Of a stretch of DNA of 64,000 nucleotides, positions 46,800 through 56,357 are shown one piece after another. Numbering within the stretch: the stretch's first letter is position 1; each line of letters opens with the position of its first letter. Origin of the DNA: a virus. A program made the translations under genes and the position numbers. The notes below the pieces were generated by a model. It did no database searches. It worked only from the letters and a program-made list of their open reading frames with translations, and was not told where the DNA came from. The stretch is from the IMG/VR virus record IMGVR_UViG_3300013109_000059, positions 1 through 64,000 of that record. The stretch is one strand, 5' to 3'.

Positions 46800-47414
46800 A
46801 TGAAAACATTAAACGAAAACTCAATAGTTAAAGTAGAAGGACACGTTGTAATCACAGATGTTGATACAGGTGAAGTTTTACTTGACAAATATAACGCGAT
46901 TAATTTTCAGAACTTTGCATATGCTGTAGCGAAAGCTATGGCTAATCAAACAAATGTCTCTACTGGCAATGGATATTATATATCTAAACTAGCGTTTGGT
47001 TATGGAGGTACTGAGATTGACGTAAACGGAAATATGACATACAAAGATGCAAGAGTATCAGGTGAGTCAGTTGATGGATTGTATAACGCAAGTCCAGCAA
47101 CAATAGGAGCTGACCCGGCAGTAAGTCCATTACAAAAAGCAGTAACTACATTTACTGTTAACAATGCCGCTAATCAACCATACTCAGATTTAGAGTGTAA
47201 GGTTGTATTAGACTACAACGAGCCAGACGCAACAGGACCAGCTACAGACAATGCATCAGACTTTGACGATGCAGACAGTTTTGTATTTGACGAAATTGCA
47301 TTAATGACTAATACAGATACTTACTTAACACATTTAATATTCCATCCTATTCAAAAAAGTAATAACAGAAAATTAGAGATATTATATACTCTAAGAATTA
47401 GAGCAGGAGTTTAA
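46800..47414 (+). CDS. Virion structural protein, baseplate-associated
   Basis: This 204-residue protein follows the giant gene and has its own late promoter. It has an N-terminal VEGHVVITDVDTGEVLLDKYNAINFQNFAYAVA segment, often found in phage baseplate-to-fibre connectors, and a C-terminal FDEIALMTNTDTYLTHLIFHP..LEILYTLRI. The Asp-rich stretch around 150 may bind calcium. No T4 name can be assigned with confidence; it may correspond to the gene 8-9 region. Confidence 0.5.
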   Translation: MKTLNENSIVKVEGHVVITDVDTGEVLLDKYNAINFQNFAYAVAKAMANQTNVSTGNGYYISKLAFGYGGTEIDVNGNMTYKDARVSGESVDGLYNASPATIGADPAVSPLQKAVTTFTVNNAANQPYSDLECKVVLDYNEPDATGPATDNASDFDDADSFVFDEIALMTNTDTYLTHLIFHPIQKSNNRKLEILYTLRIRAGV

Positions 47415-47416
47415 TT

Positions 47417-48361
47417 ATGGCATCAGGATATACAATTAGCAAACACGGTGTTACAGGCACTAATAATGGCGGAAGTTTTAATATCGCTGATGATACTGTA
47501 AACGTAACAGATACTAGTTTAAGTTTAGTGGGCAAGTATCATGTTGGATATGGTGCAGACATTGCACAAAACTCGGTTAGCTTATTAGAAAATTTTGCAA
47601 GTGACACAGAACCATCTAATCCAATTGAAGGTCAACTATGGTGGCACCCAGCAGAAGAACAATTAAAGATAAGACATGACGGTGCATGGTTAGGAATAGA
47701 TTCAGATTCAAAAGTAGCTACAGTAAAAGATACTCTGAACGTAAACCATACTGTAGTATTAACTAAAGTAAATGGTGTTTATGTTTCTTTAACAAGTTCA
47801 GATAATGCAGATTGGATTATTAATGTATCTGAAACAACAATTGAACCTTACTTTAGAAATAACGGTTTAGTAGGTACAGCGGATAACGCAACTATTAAAC
47901 CAGGTATTAATTTAAGTACAGATAGTACAAGAGGAATGAAGTTTCATGGAACAGCAACCACTGCACAATATGCTGACGTTGCAGAGCTTTATACATCTGA
48001 TATAGAATATGCTCCAGGTACTGTCCTAACAAACAACACAGATGATTCACAAGAAGTTACCCAAACAACACATTCATTAGACAATAATGTTATTGGCGTA
48101 GTAACTACAGACCCAGCATTATTAATGAATAGTGTATTGCCAGGAACTACGGTTGGGGTAGCATTACTTGGCAGAACACCATGTAAGGTTACCGGCGAAG
48201 TTACTAAGGGTGATAGAATTATCAGTAGTGACGTTCCAGGACACGGTCAATCAGTAAACGCTGTTGAAGAATTTTCATATCAACATATTGTTGGCAGAGC
48301 GATTGAATCAAAAACAACTCCAGGCGAAGGTATAATAGAAGTAGTAATCGGAGTAAAGTAA
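47417..48361 (+). CDS. Fibre-like virion protein with hedgehog/intein-like or G2-like C-terminal domain
   Basis: The protein has 314 residues. The first part is beta-rich with QLWWHPAEEQLKIRHDGAW, a common fibre motif. The second part has a long conserved-looking region, ATTAQYADVAELYTSDIEYAPGTVL, then VIGVVTTDPALLMNS and LGRTPCKVTGEVTKGDRI. This C-terminal pattern is widespread in marine phage fibres and resembles autoproteolytic or chaperone domains. The exact domain name is unsure. It overlaps nothing and lies in the operon after the connector gene. Confidence 0.55.
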   Translation: MASGYTISKHGVTGTNNGGSFNIADDTVNVTDTSLSLVGKYHVGYGADIAQNSVSLLENFASDTEPSNPIEGQLWWHPAEEQLKIRHDGAWLGIDSDSKVATVKDTLNVNHTVVLTKVNGVYVSLTSSDNADWIINVSETTIEPYFRNNGLVGTADNATIKPGINLSTDSTRGMKFHGTATTAQYADVAELYTSDIEYAPGTVLTNNTDDSQEVTQTTHSLDNNVIGVVTTDPALLMNSVLPGTTVGVALLGRTPCKVTGEVTKGDRIISSDVPGHGQSVNAVEEFSYQHIVGRAIESKTTPGEGIIEVVIGVK

Positions 48362-49588
48362 ATGCTAACAAAGCCTTTACCAGTTGTCACAGGCGAACTA
48401 ATTGAAGCCGAGCACTTAAATGATCTTGTTGCTTACTACAATGAGATTTGGAATACCCCTTCAACGGGCCCATTTGCATTTAATACTCATAACGATGCCA
48501 CAGGTAACAATCTTGATAGAAGATTTGGCTGGGGGCAATCATTAGCAACAATTGTTCCAACTCCAATAGCATCTACTTCAGCAAATAGTTATAATGGAAC
48601 AAAAGTAACTCTTAGTGATATTAATCAAATTACTGCTCAAATAAACGCAGGTGGATATCATAAAGAAGACGATCCAAGTCTTGCAGGGTTAATAGTACTT
48701 ACTAGTTTTTCAGTAGGTGACAAAATTCCAACTACATTATATAATAGTGTATGCACTCACGCAGAAAATTTAACAACAAACAAATACAAAGTAGACTGGA
48801 TTAATTTAAGTTTAGCAGAAGTCACATCAACAAACACAGCATCTTGGACAGAGGATCTAGAAGTAGTTCATAAATTTGCATTTACAGATTATAACGAAGC
48901 AAGATACTTTTTTAATAGTGGTGGTGAACTTACTTTTGAATTAACAATGGCATCGGGTGGAACAGCCGCCAATCAAATATGGCAAGATATATTTAATCAA
49001 TTTGACAGCATTAGAATTGGTGCTGAAACTTGTAGAGTTGTTACTGATGATGACGCAGGTGAAACACAATGGGATGTTATAGGTACAAGTAGTATTAATA
49101 AAGGATTTTATACTGGAATAATATATTCAGCCACACCAGCATTCAATACTATACTAGATGCAGGTGTTTTTAGTTATCTTGATAGTCCAACTAACGAAAA
49201 TGCCTATGTTTACATATACAGTGAGTATAACAGCAGAAGAATTAGAATACAATTAAAAGCAGATGAAGTAGGTGGAACTTTTAATGTATATGTTAAGGTT
49301 ATACTAATTGAAGATGCTGATGATACGTTTGCTATTACACAAGCCATAACATTAGAATCTGGATATGTGCAACCAAGTACTACTCCATTAACAGCAGATA
49401 CTAATAAATCATTTATGACTGTAGGCAGTACAATGTATCAATTCTTAGAAAGAAATGCTCCTACTGTTACAGAAGAACAACCATGGACACCTGTAGATGC
49501 ACCAGATGGTGAACAATTAAATTGGGCATCAACTGACCCGGGTACTATATGGCAAAATACCGGCGGATCAAAATTCACTAAGATTTAA
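48362..49588 (+). CDS. Virion structural protein, last of the tail operon
   Basis: This 408-residue protein starts at an ATG directly after the previous stop. It begins with a helix, LIEAEHLNDLVAYYNEIWN, then DRRFGWGQ, a short motif common in marine T4-like structural proteins, followed by beta-rich sequence with VYIYSEYNSRRIRIQLKADE near residue 290. The closing part is Thr/Pro-rich. No enzyme motif was seen. It marks the end of the structural region; the accessory island begins after a 64-base gap with a dual promoter. Confidence 0.5.
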   Translation: MLTKPLPVVTGELIEAEHLNDLVAYYNEIWNTPSTGPFAFNTHNDATGNNLDRRFGWGQSLATIVPTPIASTSANSYNGTKVTLSDINQITAQINAGGYHKEDDPSLAGLIVLTSFSVGDKIPTTLYNSVCTHAENLTTNKYKVDWINLSLAEVTSTNTASWTEDLEVVHKFAFTDYNEARYFFNSGGELTFELTMASGGTAANQIWQDIFNQFDSIRIGAETCRVVTDDDAGETQWDVIGTSSINKGFYTGIIYSATPAFNTILDAGVFSYLDSPTNENAYVYIYSEYNSRRIRIQLKADEVGGTFNVYVKVILIEDADDTFAITQAITLESGYVQPSTTPLTADTNKSFMTVGSTMYQFLERNAPTVTEEQPWTPVDAPDGEQLNWASTDPGTIWQNTGGSKFTKI

Positions 49589-49597
49589 CAAACCCCA

Positions 49598-49626
49598 TTG
49601 ACAAACAAGACTAAATAGTGTATTAT
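49598..49626 (+). promoter_or_regulatory. Superimposed sigma70 and late promoters before the accessory island
   Basis: TTGACA (49598-49603) and TATTAT (49621-49626) are 17 bases apart, a good sigma70 promoter. Within the spacer lies CTAAATAG (49611-49618), a late-type element. Predicted starts are about 49633 and 49623. The gene at 49653 follows with AAGGAG. Confidence 0.7.
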
Positions 49627-49652
49627 ATACATATATAATAAAGGAGTATTCT

Positions 49653-50000
49653 ATGGACGAAAGACTCGAGAAGGCACTAGAGTTTAGTAATTATGCTTTA
49701 ACCATTAATAATCAAAAAAGAAATATTAGAAATAGAGTTGCACAATTACAAATTGTACATCACTTAGGTGGTGTGTTTATTGCTAATCACGAAACAATTG
49801 CTTTTGTAAAGGCATTAATTGACTTAAAACATAAGAATTCTGTTGTTATTGATAGTAAAAACAATCCTATTACAGTAAAAAGTTTAAAGGATTTACTAGA
49901 AAAACTTGTAGATGCATACACAAGTGCTACTACTGAATTTGATATTGAGAACGAAAAACTTAAGAAAGCACGAAACATTAAGAAAATAATGGATTGGTAA
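49653..50000 (+). CDS. Small helical protein heading the accessory island
   Basis: The 115-residue protein is helical: LEKALEFSNYALTINNQKRNIRNRV, a middle HHLGGVFIANHETIAFVKAL, and a charged C-terminus ending in KIMDW. Proteins of this shape occur in T4-like marine phages, but no function is known to me. AAGGAG precedes the ATG and its stop overlaps the next gene (TAATG). Because it lies first in the island under both promoters, it may be the most strongly made product. Confidence 0.65.
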   Translation: MDERLEKALEFSNYALTINNQKRNIRNRVAQLQIVHHLGGVFIANHETIAFVKALIDLKHKNSVVIDSKNNPITVKSLKDLLEKLVDAYTSATTEFDIENEKLKKARNIKKIMDW

Positions 50001-50899
50001 TGGGAGAAATTCTTGCACCAAAGGGCATATGCTTCTTTGCCTATAACAATGATCAACTAGACTATGTAAAAATGGCACTTACCGCTGGTAAGTATGCTAA
50101 GAAAAATTTACATTTGCCTGTATGTTTAATTACAGATGATGGTTCTGAAAGTTGGCTAACCGAAAGTCAACCCAAAAAACTTATTAAAGAAGTGTTTGAT
50201 TACATTGTGATTACTAATGATAAGTTGAAAGAAAATCGCAGACGTCACTTTGATAGCCCGTGGTCGGAATTCGCTGCACAATTTAATAACAGTAACAAAC
50301 ATAAAATATATCAATACAGTCCATTTGAACAAACATTATTATTAGACATTGATTATATTGTAAAGACAGATGCATTATTAAAATACTTTGACAGCACCCA
50401 TCCAGTATGTATGTTTGATAATGCATTAACTATTAGAAACGAACTACCACTGTTACCTGAACGTTTCTTATATGATGCAGGAATTAAAATGTGGTGGAGT
50501 ACTGTTGTTTATTTTGATCGTAGTGATTGGAGTAAATTATTTTTTGATACGTGGGCACACGTAGCTGATAACTATGAATTCTATCAGTACTTGTATAACT
50601 TTCCAAGTAAGTTATTCCGTACAGACTATTGTGTAAGCATAGCAGTGCATATACTTGGCGGTATGCAAGAAACTCAAGTATCTCTAGGTAACTTTGATGA
50701 TACTCCTATAGTGAACATGAGTCAGAAAGATGATATTATAGAAGCAAATGATATTAATGAATGGATAATGATTGCACATGATCAAAAAGAAGAATGGAAA
50801 AACATTTTAGTTAAAGTAGGTAAACAAGATATACATGTTATGAACAAGAGAGCATTTGAAAGAGTAATTCCAAAGTTAATGGAGACATTAAATGGATAA
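50000..50899 (+). CDS. Glycosyltransferase-like protein (GT-A type)
   Basis: The protein has 299 residues from the ATG at 50000. After an N-terminal strand (GICFFAYNNDQLDYVKMAL) it has TLLLDIDYIVKTD with a DxD motif (D116-I-D118), the metal and nucleotide-sugar site of GT-A enzymes. The pattern and a later WWSTVVYFDRSDW segment fit a GT8-like or phage-type glycosyltransferase. The substrate is unknown. It overlaps both neighbours by a few bases. Confidence 0.6.
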   Translation: MGEILAPKGICFFAYNNDQLDYVKMALTAGKYAKKNLHLPVCLITDDGSESWLTESQPKKLIKEVFDYIVITNDKLKENRRRHFDSPWSEFAAQFNNSNKHKIYQYSPFEQTLLLDIDYIVKTDALLKYFDSTHPVCMFDNALTIRNELPLLPERFLYDAGIKMWWSTVVYFDRSDWSKLFFDTWAHVADNYEFYQYLYNFPSKLFRTDYCVSIAVHILGGMQETQVSLGNFDDTPIVNMSQKDDIIEANDINEWIMIAHDQKEEWKNILVKVGKQDIHVMNKRAFERVIPKLMETLNG

Positions 50900-51743
50900 G
50901 GAAGATAGAGGCTATGTAATATTGGCTATGCAAGACTTTGAATATGAACAAGCCACTGCTCTTGCATATAGTATTAAGATACATAACAAAGATGCTAGTG
51001 TTACATTAGTAACTAACTATGTTGATCGTGTACCACATCATTACGAAGAAGCATTTGATTATTTGGTCGACTTGCCGTACCCTAGCAACGATATTACTAG
51101 AGTAAATGATTGGCAATTATATTGGGCTACTCCATATGTACATAACATTGTAATTGATTGTGCAAGTCTTGTAAAAGAGAATCATGATAGTATTTGGGAA
51201 TACTTGGAAGACCATTATGATATTTACTTTTTTAATCAATCATTTAATTTTAGAGGAACACAATTAGAAAACAAAACATTTAAATTACTTGAAGAAGAAT
51301 ATAAACTTAGTACAGTATACTCACATATGTTTTACTTTAAACACGATACGGATTTAGCACTTGCATTTTTTAAACTAGCTGACGTGTATATGCAGAACTG
51401 GAGAGAAATTTTTGCACATTATATAGGAGAAGCACACCGCCCAAGTACATATGTTAATGACATAATGTATAGTTTATTAAACACAATAATATTATTTGAA
51501 CAGCCGGCATTGCATAACAACATTATAAACACAATTAACATGCCAGCTACATTAATGGCAGGCGACATTGGGCAATGGGACAAATGGACTGATAGACTAA
51601 ATGTTTGGAACAGCTATGGAGCAAAAGTAAAAATTCAAAACTTTGCAGTCGCTACCAATTTATATTATGGAGAACAAGAGTTCATGACGGAAGATATTTT
51701 TAATGGCCACCGAGACACTTATAGAGCAACAGCAAAACGTTAA
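50892..51743 (+). CDS. Diverged glycosyltransferase-like protein
   Basis: This 283-residue protein has a layout related to its neighbour: YVILAMQDFEYEQATALAYSIKIHN at the start, then HNIVIDCASLV where the DxD motif would be (D89-C-A-S), and later FYFKHDTDLALAFFKLAD. The missing second Asp suggests a changed or lost catalytic metal site. It may be a partner subunit or an acceptor-recognition protein. It overlaps the previous gene by 8 bases and the next by 41. Confidence 0.5.
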   Translation: MDKEDRGYVILAMQDFEYEQATALAYSIKIHNKDASVTLVTNYVDRVPHHYEEAFDYLVDLPYPSNDITRVNDWQLYWATPYVHNIVIDCASLVKENHDSIWEYLEDHYDIYFFNQSFNFRGTQLENKTFKLLEEEYKLSTVYSHMFYFKHDTDLALAFFKLADVYMQNWREIFAHYIGEAHRPSTYVNDIMYSLLNTIILFEQPALHNNIINTINMPATLMAGDIGQWDKWTDRLNVWNSYGAKVKIQNFAVATNLYYGEQEFMTEDIFNGHRDTYRATAKR

Positions 51744-52683
51744 ACGTTCTTACTTTATAGTATTTGATGAGAGCGGAAAGATACGTAAGATCAATAGCAC
51801 CCCAATAACAAAGTTAAATGATAAAACATTAACTCAAATTGAAAGTACTAATCCAGTCTGTAAAAAACTTATTAAGGGCGAGGTTGGTTTAAAGAAGTAT
51901 GGAATTATATGGGACATACTTAATGAGAAATGGGATATTGATCTTCGTCGTACTAAATTAGTGCTAGAGTTAAAGCATAATAAACTATTACCATTTGTAT
52001 ATGGAACTGATATAACAACTACAGAAATGTTTGTTAATATATTTTATAATGATAATGTTGCTGTAGTACAAGTCAATAAAGATAAAATTAAACGTATTAA
52101 AAATTTAAGTGATATAACAGAAATATCAACACACGAAACAGAGTTACTAGATATATACATTACAAGAAAGAATGATCCAGATTATTTAATTACTGTACTT
52201 AAATTAGATCCATTAACTCTTTTTAGAACTGGGTTGCAAAAGATAGAACTTGGTATTACTGAACACGTAGACTGGCAAAATATTAGTATGTATACAAAGC
52301 CAGTGTTTAGTAATTATGGTTGGAATTTATTAGACTCTATGGCAGACGTTCCTATAATAACAAACACAGTTTTACAGAAATCAAATAACAAAGATAAAAA
52401 TAACATAAATATTAACGTAGTAGATAATACTTTATATCTTAATAGTAAGTTAACTAAAGCACAAGAATATTATTTTGATGGACAGGCTGTACTACGTGTT
52501 GTTGTATGCGACCATACTCCAGATAACTTAGTAGGTGCGTTTGAGGTACCTGTTAAACTTTTATTAGATAATGAAGTAAGCACGACAACAATAAACTTTA
52601 AATGGCCTAAACAGCCATTGCTGTTATATAAAAATAATTATTTAACAGTTAGCACAGGAGATACACATGAGCAAAATGACTAG
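51703..52683 (+). CDS. Protein of unknown function in the glycosyl gene cluster
   Basis: The 326-residue protein is not recognised. It has an N-terminal helix, then FIVFDESGKIRKINSTPITKL and a series of short Lys/Asn/Ile-rich strands, ending with LLLYKNNYLTVSTGD. The sequence suggests a beta-rich, non-enzymatic protein. The ATG lies 41 bases inside the upstream gene, and the next gene starts 17 bases before its stop. It could be a fibre-tip or recognition protein that is the substrate of the nearby enzymes. Confidence 0.5.
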   Translation: MATETLIEQQQNVKRSYFIVFDESGKIRKINSTPITKLNDKTLTQIESTNPVCKKLIKGEVGLKKYGIIWDILNEKWDIDLRRTKLVLELKHNKLLPFVYGTDITTTEMFVNIFYNDNVAVVQVNKDKIKRIKNLSDITEISTHETELLDIYITRKNDPDYLITVLKLDPLTLFRTGLQKIELGITEHVDWQNISMYTKPVFSNYGWNLLDSMADVPIITNTVLQKSNNKDKNNININVVDNTLYLNSKLTKAQEYYFDGQAVLRVVVCDHTPDNLVGAFEVPVKLLLDNEVSTTTINFKWPKQPLLLYKNNYLTVSTGDTHEQND

Positions 52684-53653
52684 CATTAATGAGTTTGATA
52701 TTGTATTCATTAGCTATGACGAACCAAATGCAGACGAAAACTATAATGATTTAATTAACAAAGCACCGTGGGCTAAACGTAGTCATGGAGTATTTGGAAG
52801 TGATGCGGCACACAAGGCCGCGGCAGACTTAGCAGAAACAGATAGATTTATTGGAATTGATGCTGACAATATTGTACATGATGATTTCTTTGGTGTTGAA
52901 GTTGATATGAAAAAAGTTAGAGATACTGACGTTATTAGTTGGGCTGGAAAAAATATAGTTAATGGATTAGTATATGGCAACGGTGGGATTAAGTGTTGGC
53001 CTAAAGAAGTTGTGTATGGAATGCAAACACATGAGAACGCACCTAAGGGTGACAAGAGAGCACAAGTAGACTTTTGTTGGAATATTAATTACGTGCAAAT
53101 GAATAATATTTACTGTGATGTAATGAACAATGCTAGTCCACTACAAGCGTGGCGAGCAGGTTTCCGTGAAGGTGTTAAGATGGGATTAGTTAATGGTGAT
53201 GTTATTGATCCTTTACAACTTAGAGAAAAGGTACACGACAAGAATTATAAACGATTGCTTACATGGATGAGTGTTGGTGATGATTGCGAAAACGGACTGT
53301 GGGCTATTTACGGTGCAAGGTTAGGATGTCATATGACAAACATTACTAGAGAAGATTGGGATTGGAAAAACGTTAGAGACTTTGATTGGCTAACTAAATT
53401 CTATCACAGTGATGTGTTACCAAACTTTGAAGAGAGTAGTGATCAACTTTGTCCACGTACTGGAATGAAATGGAATTATAAAACATTACAAGATGAAAGT
53501 AATAGACTTGGTTATGAGCTACGTTCTAAATTAGATCTTGAAATTGCTGACTTAGGTAAAGAAGGCTCACGCTTCTTTAAGAAAGTATATATAAACCCTA
53601 GCAGAATGGGTGCTCAGATTAGAGAAGACCAAGTAGAAGATACATTGGAGTAA
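52667..53653 (+). CDS. Putative glycosyltransferase with DADN motif
   Basis: This 328-residue protein begins with FDIVFISYDEPNADENYNDL and has FIGIDADNIVHDDFF at 61-75, where D65-A-D67 matches the DxD site of GT-A glycosyltransferases. A KRAQVDFCWNINYVQ and a WMSVGDDCENGLWAIYGARLG segment follow. GGAG precedes the ATG. Similar proteins occur in T4-like cyanophages. Donor and acceptor are unknown. Confidence 0.6.
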   Translation: MSKMTSINEFDIVFISYDEPNADENYNDLINKAPWAKRSHGVFGSDAAHKAAADLAETDRFIGIDADNIVHDDFFGVEVDMKKVRDTDVISWAGKNIVNGLVYGNGGIKCWPKEVVYGMQTHENAPKGDKRAQVDFCWNINYVQMNNIYCDVMNNASPLQAWRAGFREGVKMGLVNGDVIDPLQLREKVHDKNYKRLLTWMSVGDDCENGLWAIYGARLGCHMTNITREDWDWKNVRDFDWLTKFYHSDVLPNFEESSDQLCPRTGMKWNYKTLQDESNRLGYELRSKLDLEIADLGKEGSRFFKKVYINPSRMGAQIREDQVEDTLE

Positions 53654-53655
53654 TT

Positions 53656-54879
53656 ATGTCTAATACACGACAAAATCTGAGTCCAGGAGAATCATCAATT
53701 AGGTGGACAAAAGATCCTTTGTTTGGTAACGTATGGATTAAAGATACTACAGGACTAGACTTTGATGAAGATCCTGACTTGAGTGGTAAGTATTGTCAGA
53801 AACTTTACACATGGTTTGAGGTTGATACGTATGGGAACGCCTGGATGTGTTGTCCTGCTTGGTTGCCTTATAGTATTGGTAATATATTAGAAAATAGCAT
53901 AGAAGAACTTTGGAATGGCAAACGAGCACAGGAATTACGTAATCAAGTTTTTACTGGTAAGTGGAAATACTGTCAAGCTAGTTTTTGTCCATGGATACAA
54001 GGAGACCATCTTCCTGACATAAAAGATGTGTTATTAAAAGAAAACTCAACATTATATATTTCAGATGCAGAAATTAATGCATTACAAAATAAGTCATTAA
54101 TATCTACACGATTGCCTACAAACATTAACTTTAGTAATGATGAGAGTTGTAACTTAAGGTGCCCAAGCTGTAGAATAGAAAAAATATTATACACCGAAGG
54201 ACCATTATATAATAAACGAAAGAAAATTAATGATAAAATTATTGAGACATTTTTAACAACACCAACAGACAGACATTTTAGTATTTTTGTAACTGGCAGT
54301 GGAGATCCATGGGCTAGTAAAATTTATAGAGAAATGTTGTATAACATAGACGGAAACGACTTTCCTAATCTCGGAATTAGTATGCAAACAAATGGTGTTA
54401 TGTATACTCCTAAATTATGGAATCGTATTAGTAAGATACATAAAAATTTAAGAGACTGTCGTATTAGTTTTGATGCTGGAACTAAAGAAACATACGAACA
54501 CAAAACAAGATTAAATGGAGATTGGGATTTATTATTATCTAATTGTGATTTCTTAGATAAAAAAAGTAATGAGCTTTCTGGATTTAACATTCATTATGAC
54601 TTTGTTGTACAGTATGACAACTACAAAGAAATGAAAAGATATATAAGGCTTGTGCAAGAACGTTTTCCTAATCACGCAGATATTTGTTTTAGCTTGGTTG
54701 CCGATTGGGGCACATGGTCTGATACGTCTGCAGAAAATTATAACAGTAAATGTATATGGAAAAAAGATCATCCAGAGCATCAAAATTTTTTAAACATTTT
54801 AAAAGATCCTATATTTGATAGCAAAGGAGTTGTCTTAGGCAATTTAACATCAATGAGAAAGAAAGCGTTATCGCAATGA
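53656..54879 (+). CDS. Radical SAM protein with N-terminal cluster domain (1 of 3)
   Basis: The 407-residue protein has the radical SAM motif CNLRCPSC (C165, C169, C172), which binds a 4Fe-4S cluster and S-adenosylmethionine. Before it lies a Cys-rich twitch/SPASM-like domain with C47, C65-C66, C106 and C111 and an IGNILENSIEELWNG segment. SPASM domains usually follow the core; here the order is reversed. It starts two bases after the glycosyltransferase stop. The reaction and substrate are unknown. Confidence 0.8.
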   Translation: MSNTRQNLSPGESSIRWTKDPLFGNVWIKDTTGLDFDEDPDLSGKYCQKLYTWFEVDTYGNAWMCCPAWLPYSIGNILENSIEELWNGKRAQELRNQVFTGKWKYCQASFCPWIQGDHLPDIKDVLLKENSTLYISDAEINALQNKSLISTRLPTNINFSNDESCNLRCPSCRIEKILYTEGPLYNKRKKINDKIIETFLTTPTDRHFSIFVTGSGDPWASKIYREMLYNIDGNDFPNLGISMQTNGVMYTPKLWNRISKIHKNLRDCRISFDAGTKETYEHKTRLNGDWDLLLSNCDFLDKKSNELSGFNIHYDFVVQYDNYKEMKRYIRLVQERFPNHADICFSLVADWGTWSDTSAENYNSKCIWKKDHPEHQNFLNILKDPIFDSKGVVLGNLTSMRKKALSQ

Positions 54880-56357
54880 ATGAAAACGAATTAAAACATG
54901 CATTAGTTATGAAAGACCGACTTAATAAAGTTGGTTCGGGATTCTGTTTGGCTAAGTGGGATCAGGTAACAATGCATTTACATAATGGCATGACTCATAG
55001 TTGCCATCACCCAGCACCTCATAAGATACCGTTGATAGAGATTGAAAATAACTATAAAGCAATTCATAATAGTAAAGAAAAAATCAGTGAACGACAAGCA
55101 ATGATAAACGGAGAACGTCCTAGCCCTTGTAACTTTTGTTATAAAATGGAAGATAATAATTCTGAAGCAGTTAGTGATCGTTATCTCAAAAGTGCTAATC
55201 TATTTGAAAAGAGTTTTGATAAAATTGTTAAGAGCGGCACAGGAAAAGAATATGTTCCAGAGTATGTTGAGGTTAGTTTTAGTAATGTATGTAATTTAAA
55301 ATGTACGTATTGTGGCCCACACTTTAGTAGCAAGTGGCAACAAGAACAAGAACAAGAAGAACCAATTATGTTACAAGATGAGCATGGACCTAATTGGGAT
55401 TATCATAGTCTTGACTATCTTAAAAGCAAAGACGAACTTCCTATACCACATAAAGATCATAATCCATATGTTGAAGCATTTTGGAAATGGTGGCCTGAAT
55501 TAAGAAACAATCTTAAAACTTTACGTGTTACTGGCGGCGAGCCTTTAATGGCAAAGGACACATTTAAACTTTTAAAAGAGTTAGAAAACATTCCAGCACC
55601 TGAAATGCAATTAGGAATAAACACAAATTTAAATGCTCCACAGAAAAATTGGGAACAACTAATAGACTTTATAAAGAAAAACGAACAGGAGAACCTTGTT
55701 AAGAAAATAACATTGTATACTAGTTTAGACGGATGGGGAGAACAGGCAGAGTATATACGTAGTGGATTAGATTTTAAATTGCTATGGGATAGATTGCTTT
55801 ATATAATTGAAGAGCATCCTTCAGTAGACAATACTATTATGACAGCGTACAGTGTATTAAGTTTACCAAGTTATAAAAAAATGCTTGAAGAAGTATTAGC
55901 TATAAAGAGAAAACATAATATGTATAACGGAGGTCTAGAAAGTAGATTCTATCAATACAAAAACTGGATGCAAGAAAATGGAAACGGTGATTTCTTTGTT
56001 AGAGGTGAAAAGCCATGTAGTGTACATATAGATATTAGCCCTATACGTTTTCCTTGGTTTCTTAGTTTAGCAAGTGCCCCTAAAGAATTATCAATGCCTT
56101 ATCTTTGGGATCAATATAAATTTATGATGGGAAATTTAACACTAGGCAACGACAACAGAAACTTTTATGACTTTGAAGCAGAAAAGATGGGTCGTGTAAA
56201 TGACTTGGCTTTCTACAGAGAAATGTCAGATAAATGGTCAAGAATTAACATGTCTAATTTTAGAAAGTATATTGATACAATAGACAAACGTAGAGGTACT
56301 AACTTTTGTAAAGTATTTCCTGAACTAGAAGAATACTACAGAGGTTGCAATGAATAA
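54876..56357 (+). CDS. Radical SAM protein with N-terminal cluster domain (2 of 3)
   Basis: This 493-residue protein has CNLKCTYC (C139, C143, C146) and an N-terminal set C24, C43, C85 and C88. A TLRVTGGEPLMAKDTFKLL segment matches the GGEP motif that binds the SAM amino group, and LYTSLDGWGEQAEYIRSGL follows. The C-terminal 150 residues are unique. It overlaps the previous gene by four bases (ATGA-type) and is overlapped by the next. Confidence 0.82.
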   Translation: MNENELKHALVMKDRLNKVGSGFCLAKWDQVTMHLHNGMTHSCHHPAPHKIPLIEIENNYKAIHNSKEKISERQAMINGERPSPCNFCYKMEDNNSEAVSDRYLKSANLFEKSFDKIVKSGTGKEYVPEYVEVSFSNVCNLKCTYCGPHFSSKWQQEQEQEEPIMLQDEHGPNWDYHSLDYLKSKDELPIPHKDHNPYVEAFWKWWPELRNNLKTLRVTGGEPLMAKDTFKLLKELENIPAPEMQLGINTNLNAPQKNWEQLIDFIKKNEQENLVKKITLYTSLDGWGEQAEYIRSGLDFKLLWDRLLYIIEEHPSVDNTIMTAYSVLSLPSYKKMLEEVLAIKRKHNMYNGGLESRFYQYKNWMQENGNGDFFVRGEKPCSVHIDISPIRFPWFLSLASAPKELSMPYLWDQYKFMMGNLTLGNDNRNFYDFEAEKMGRVNDLAFYREMSDKWSRINMSNFRKYIDTIDKRRGTNFCKVFPELEEYYRGCNE

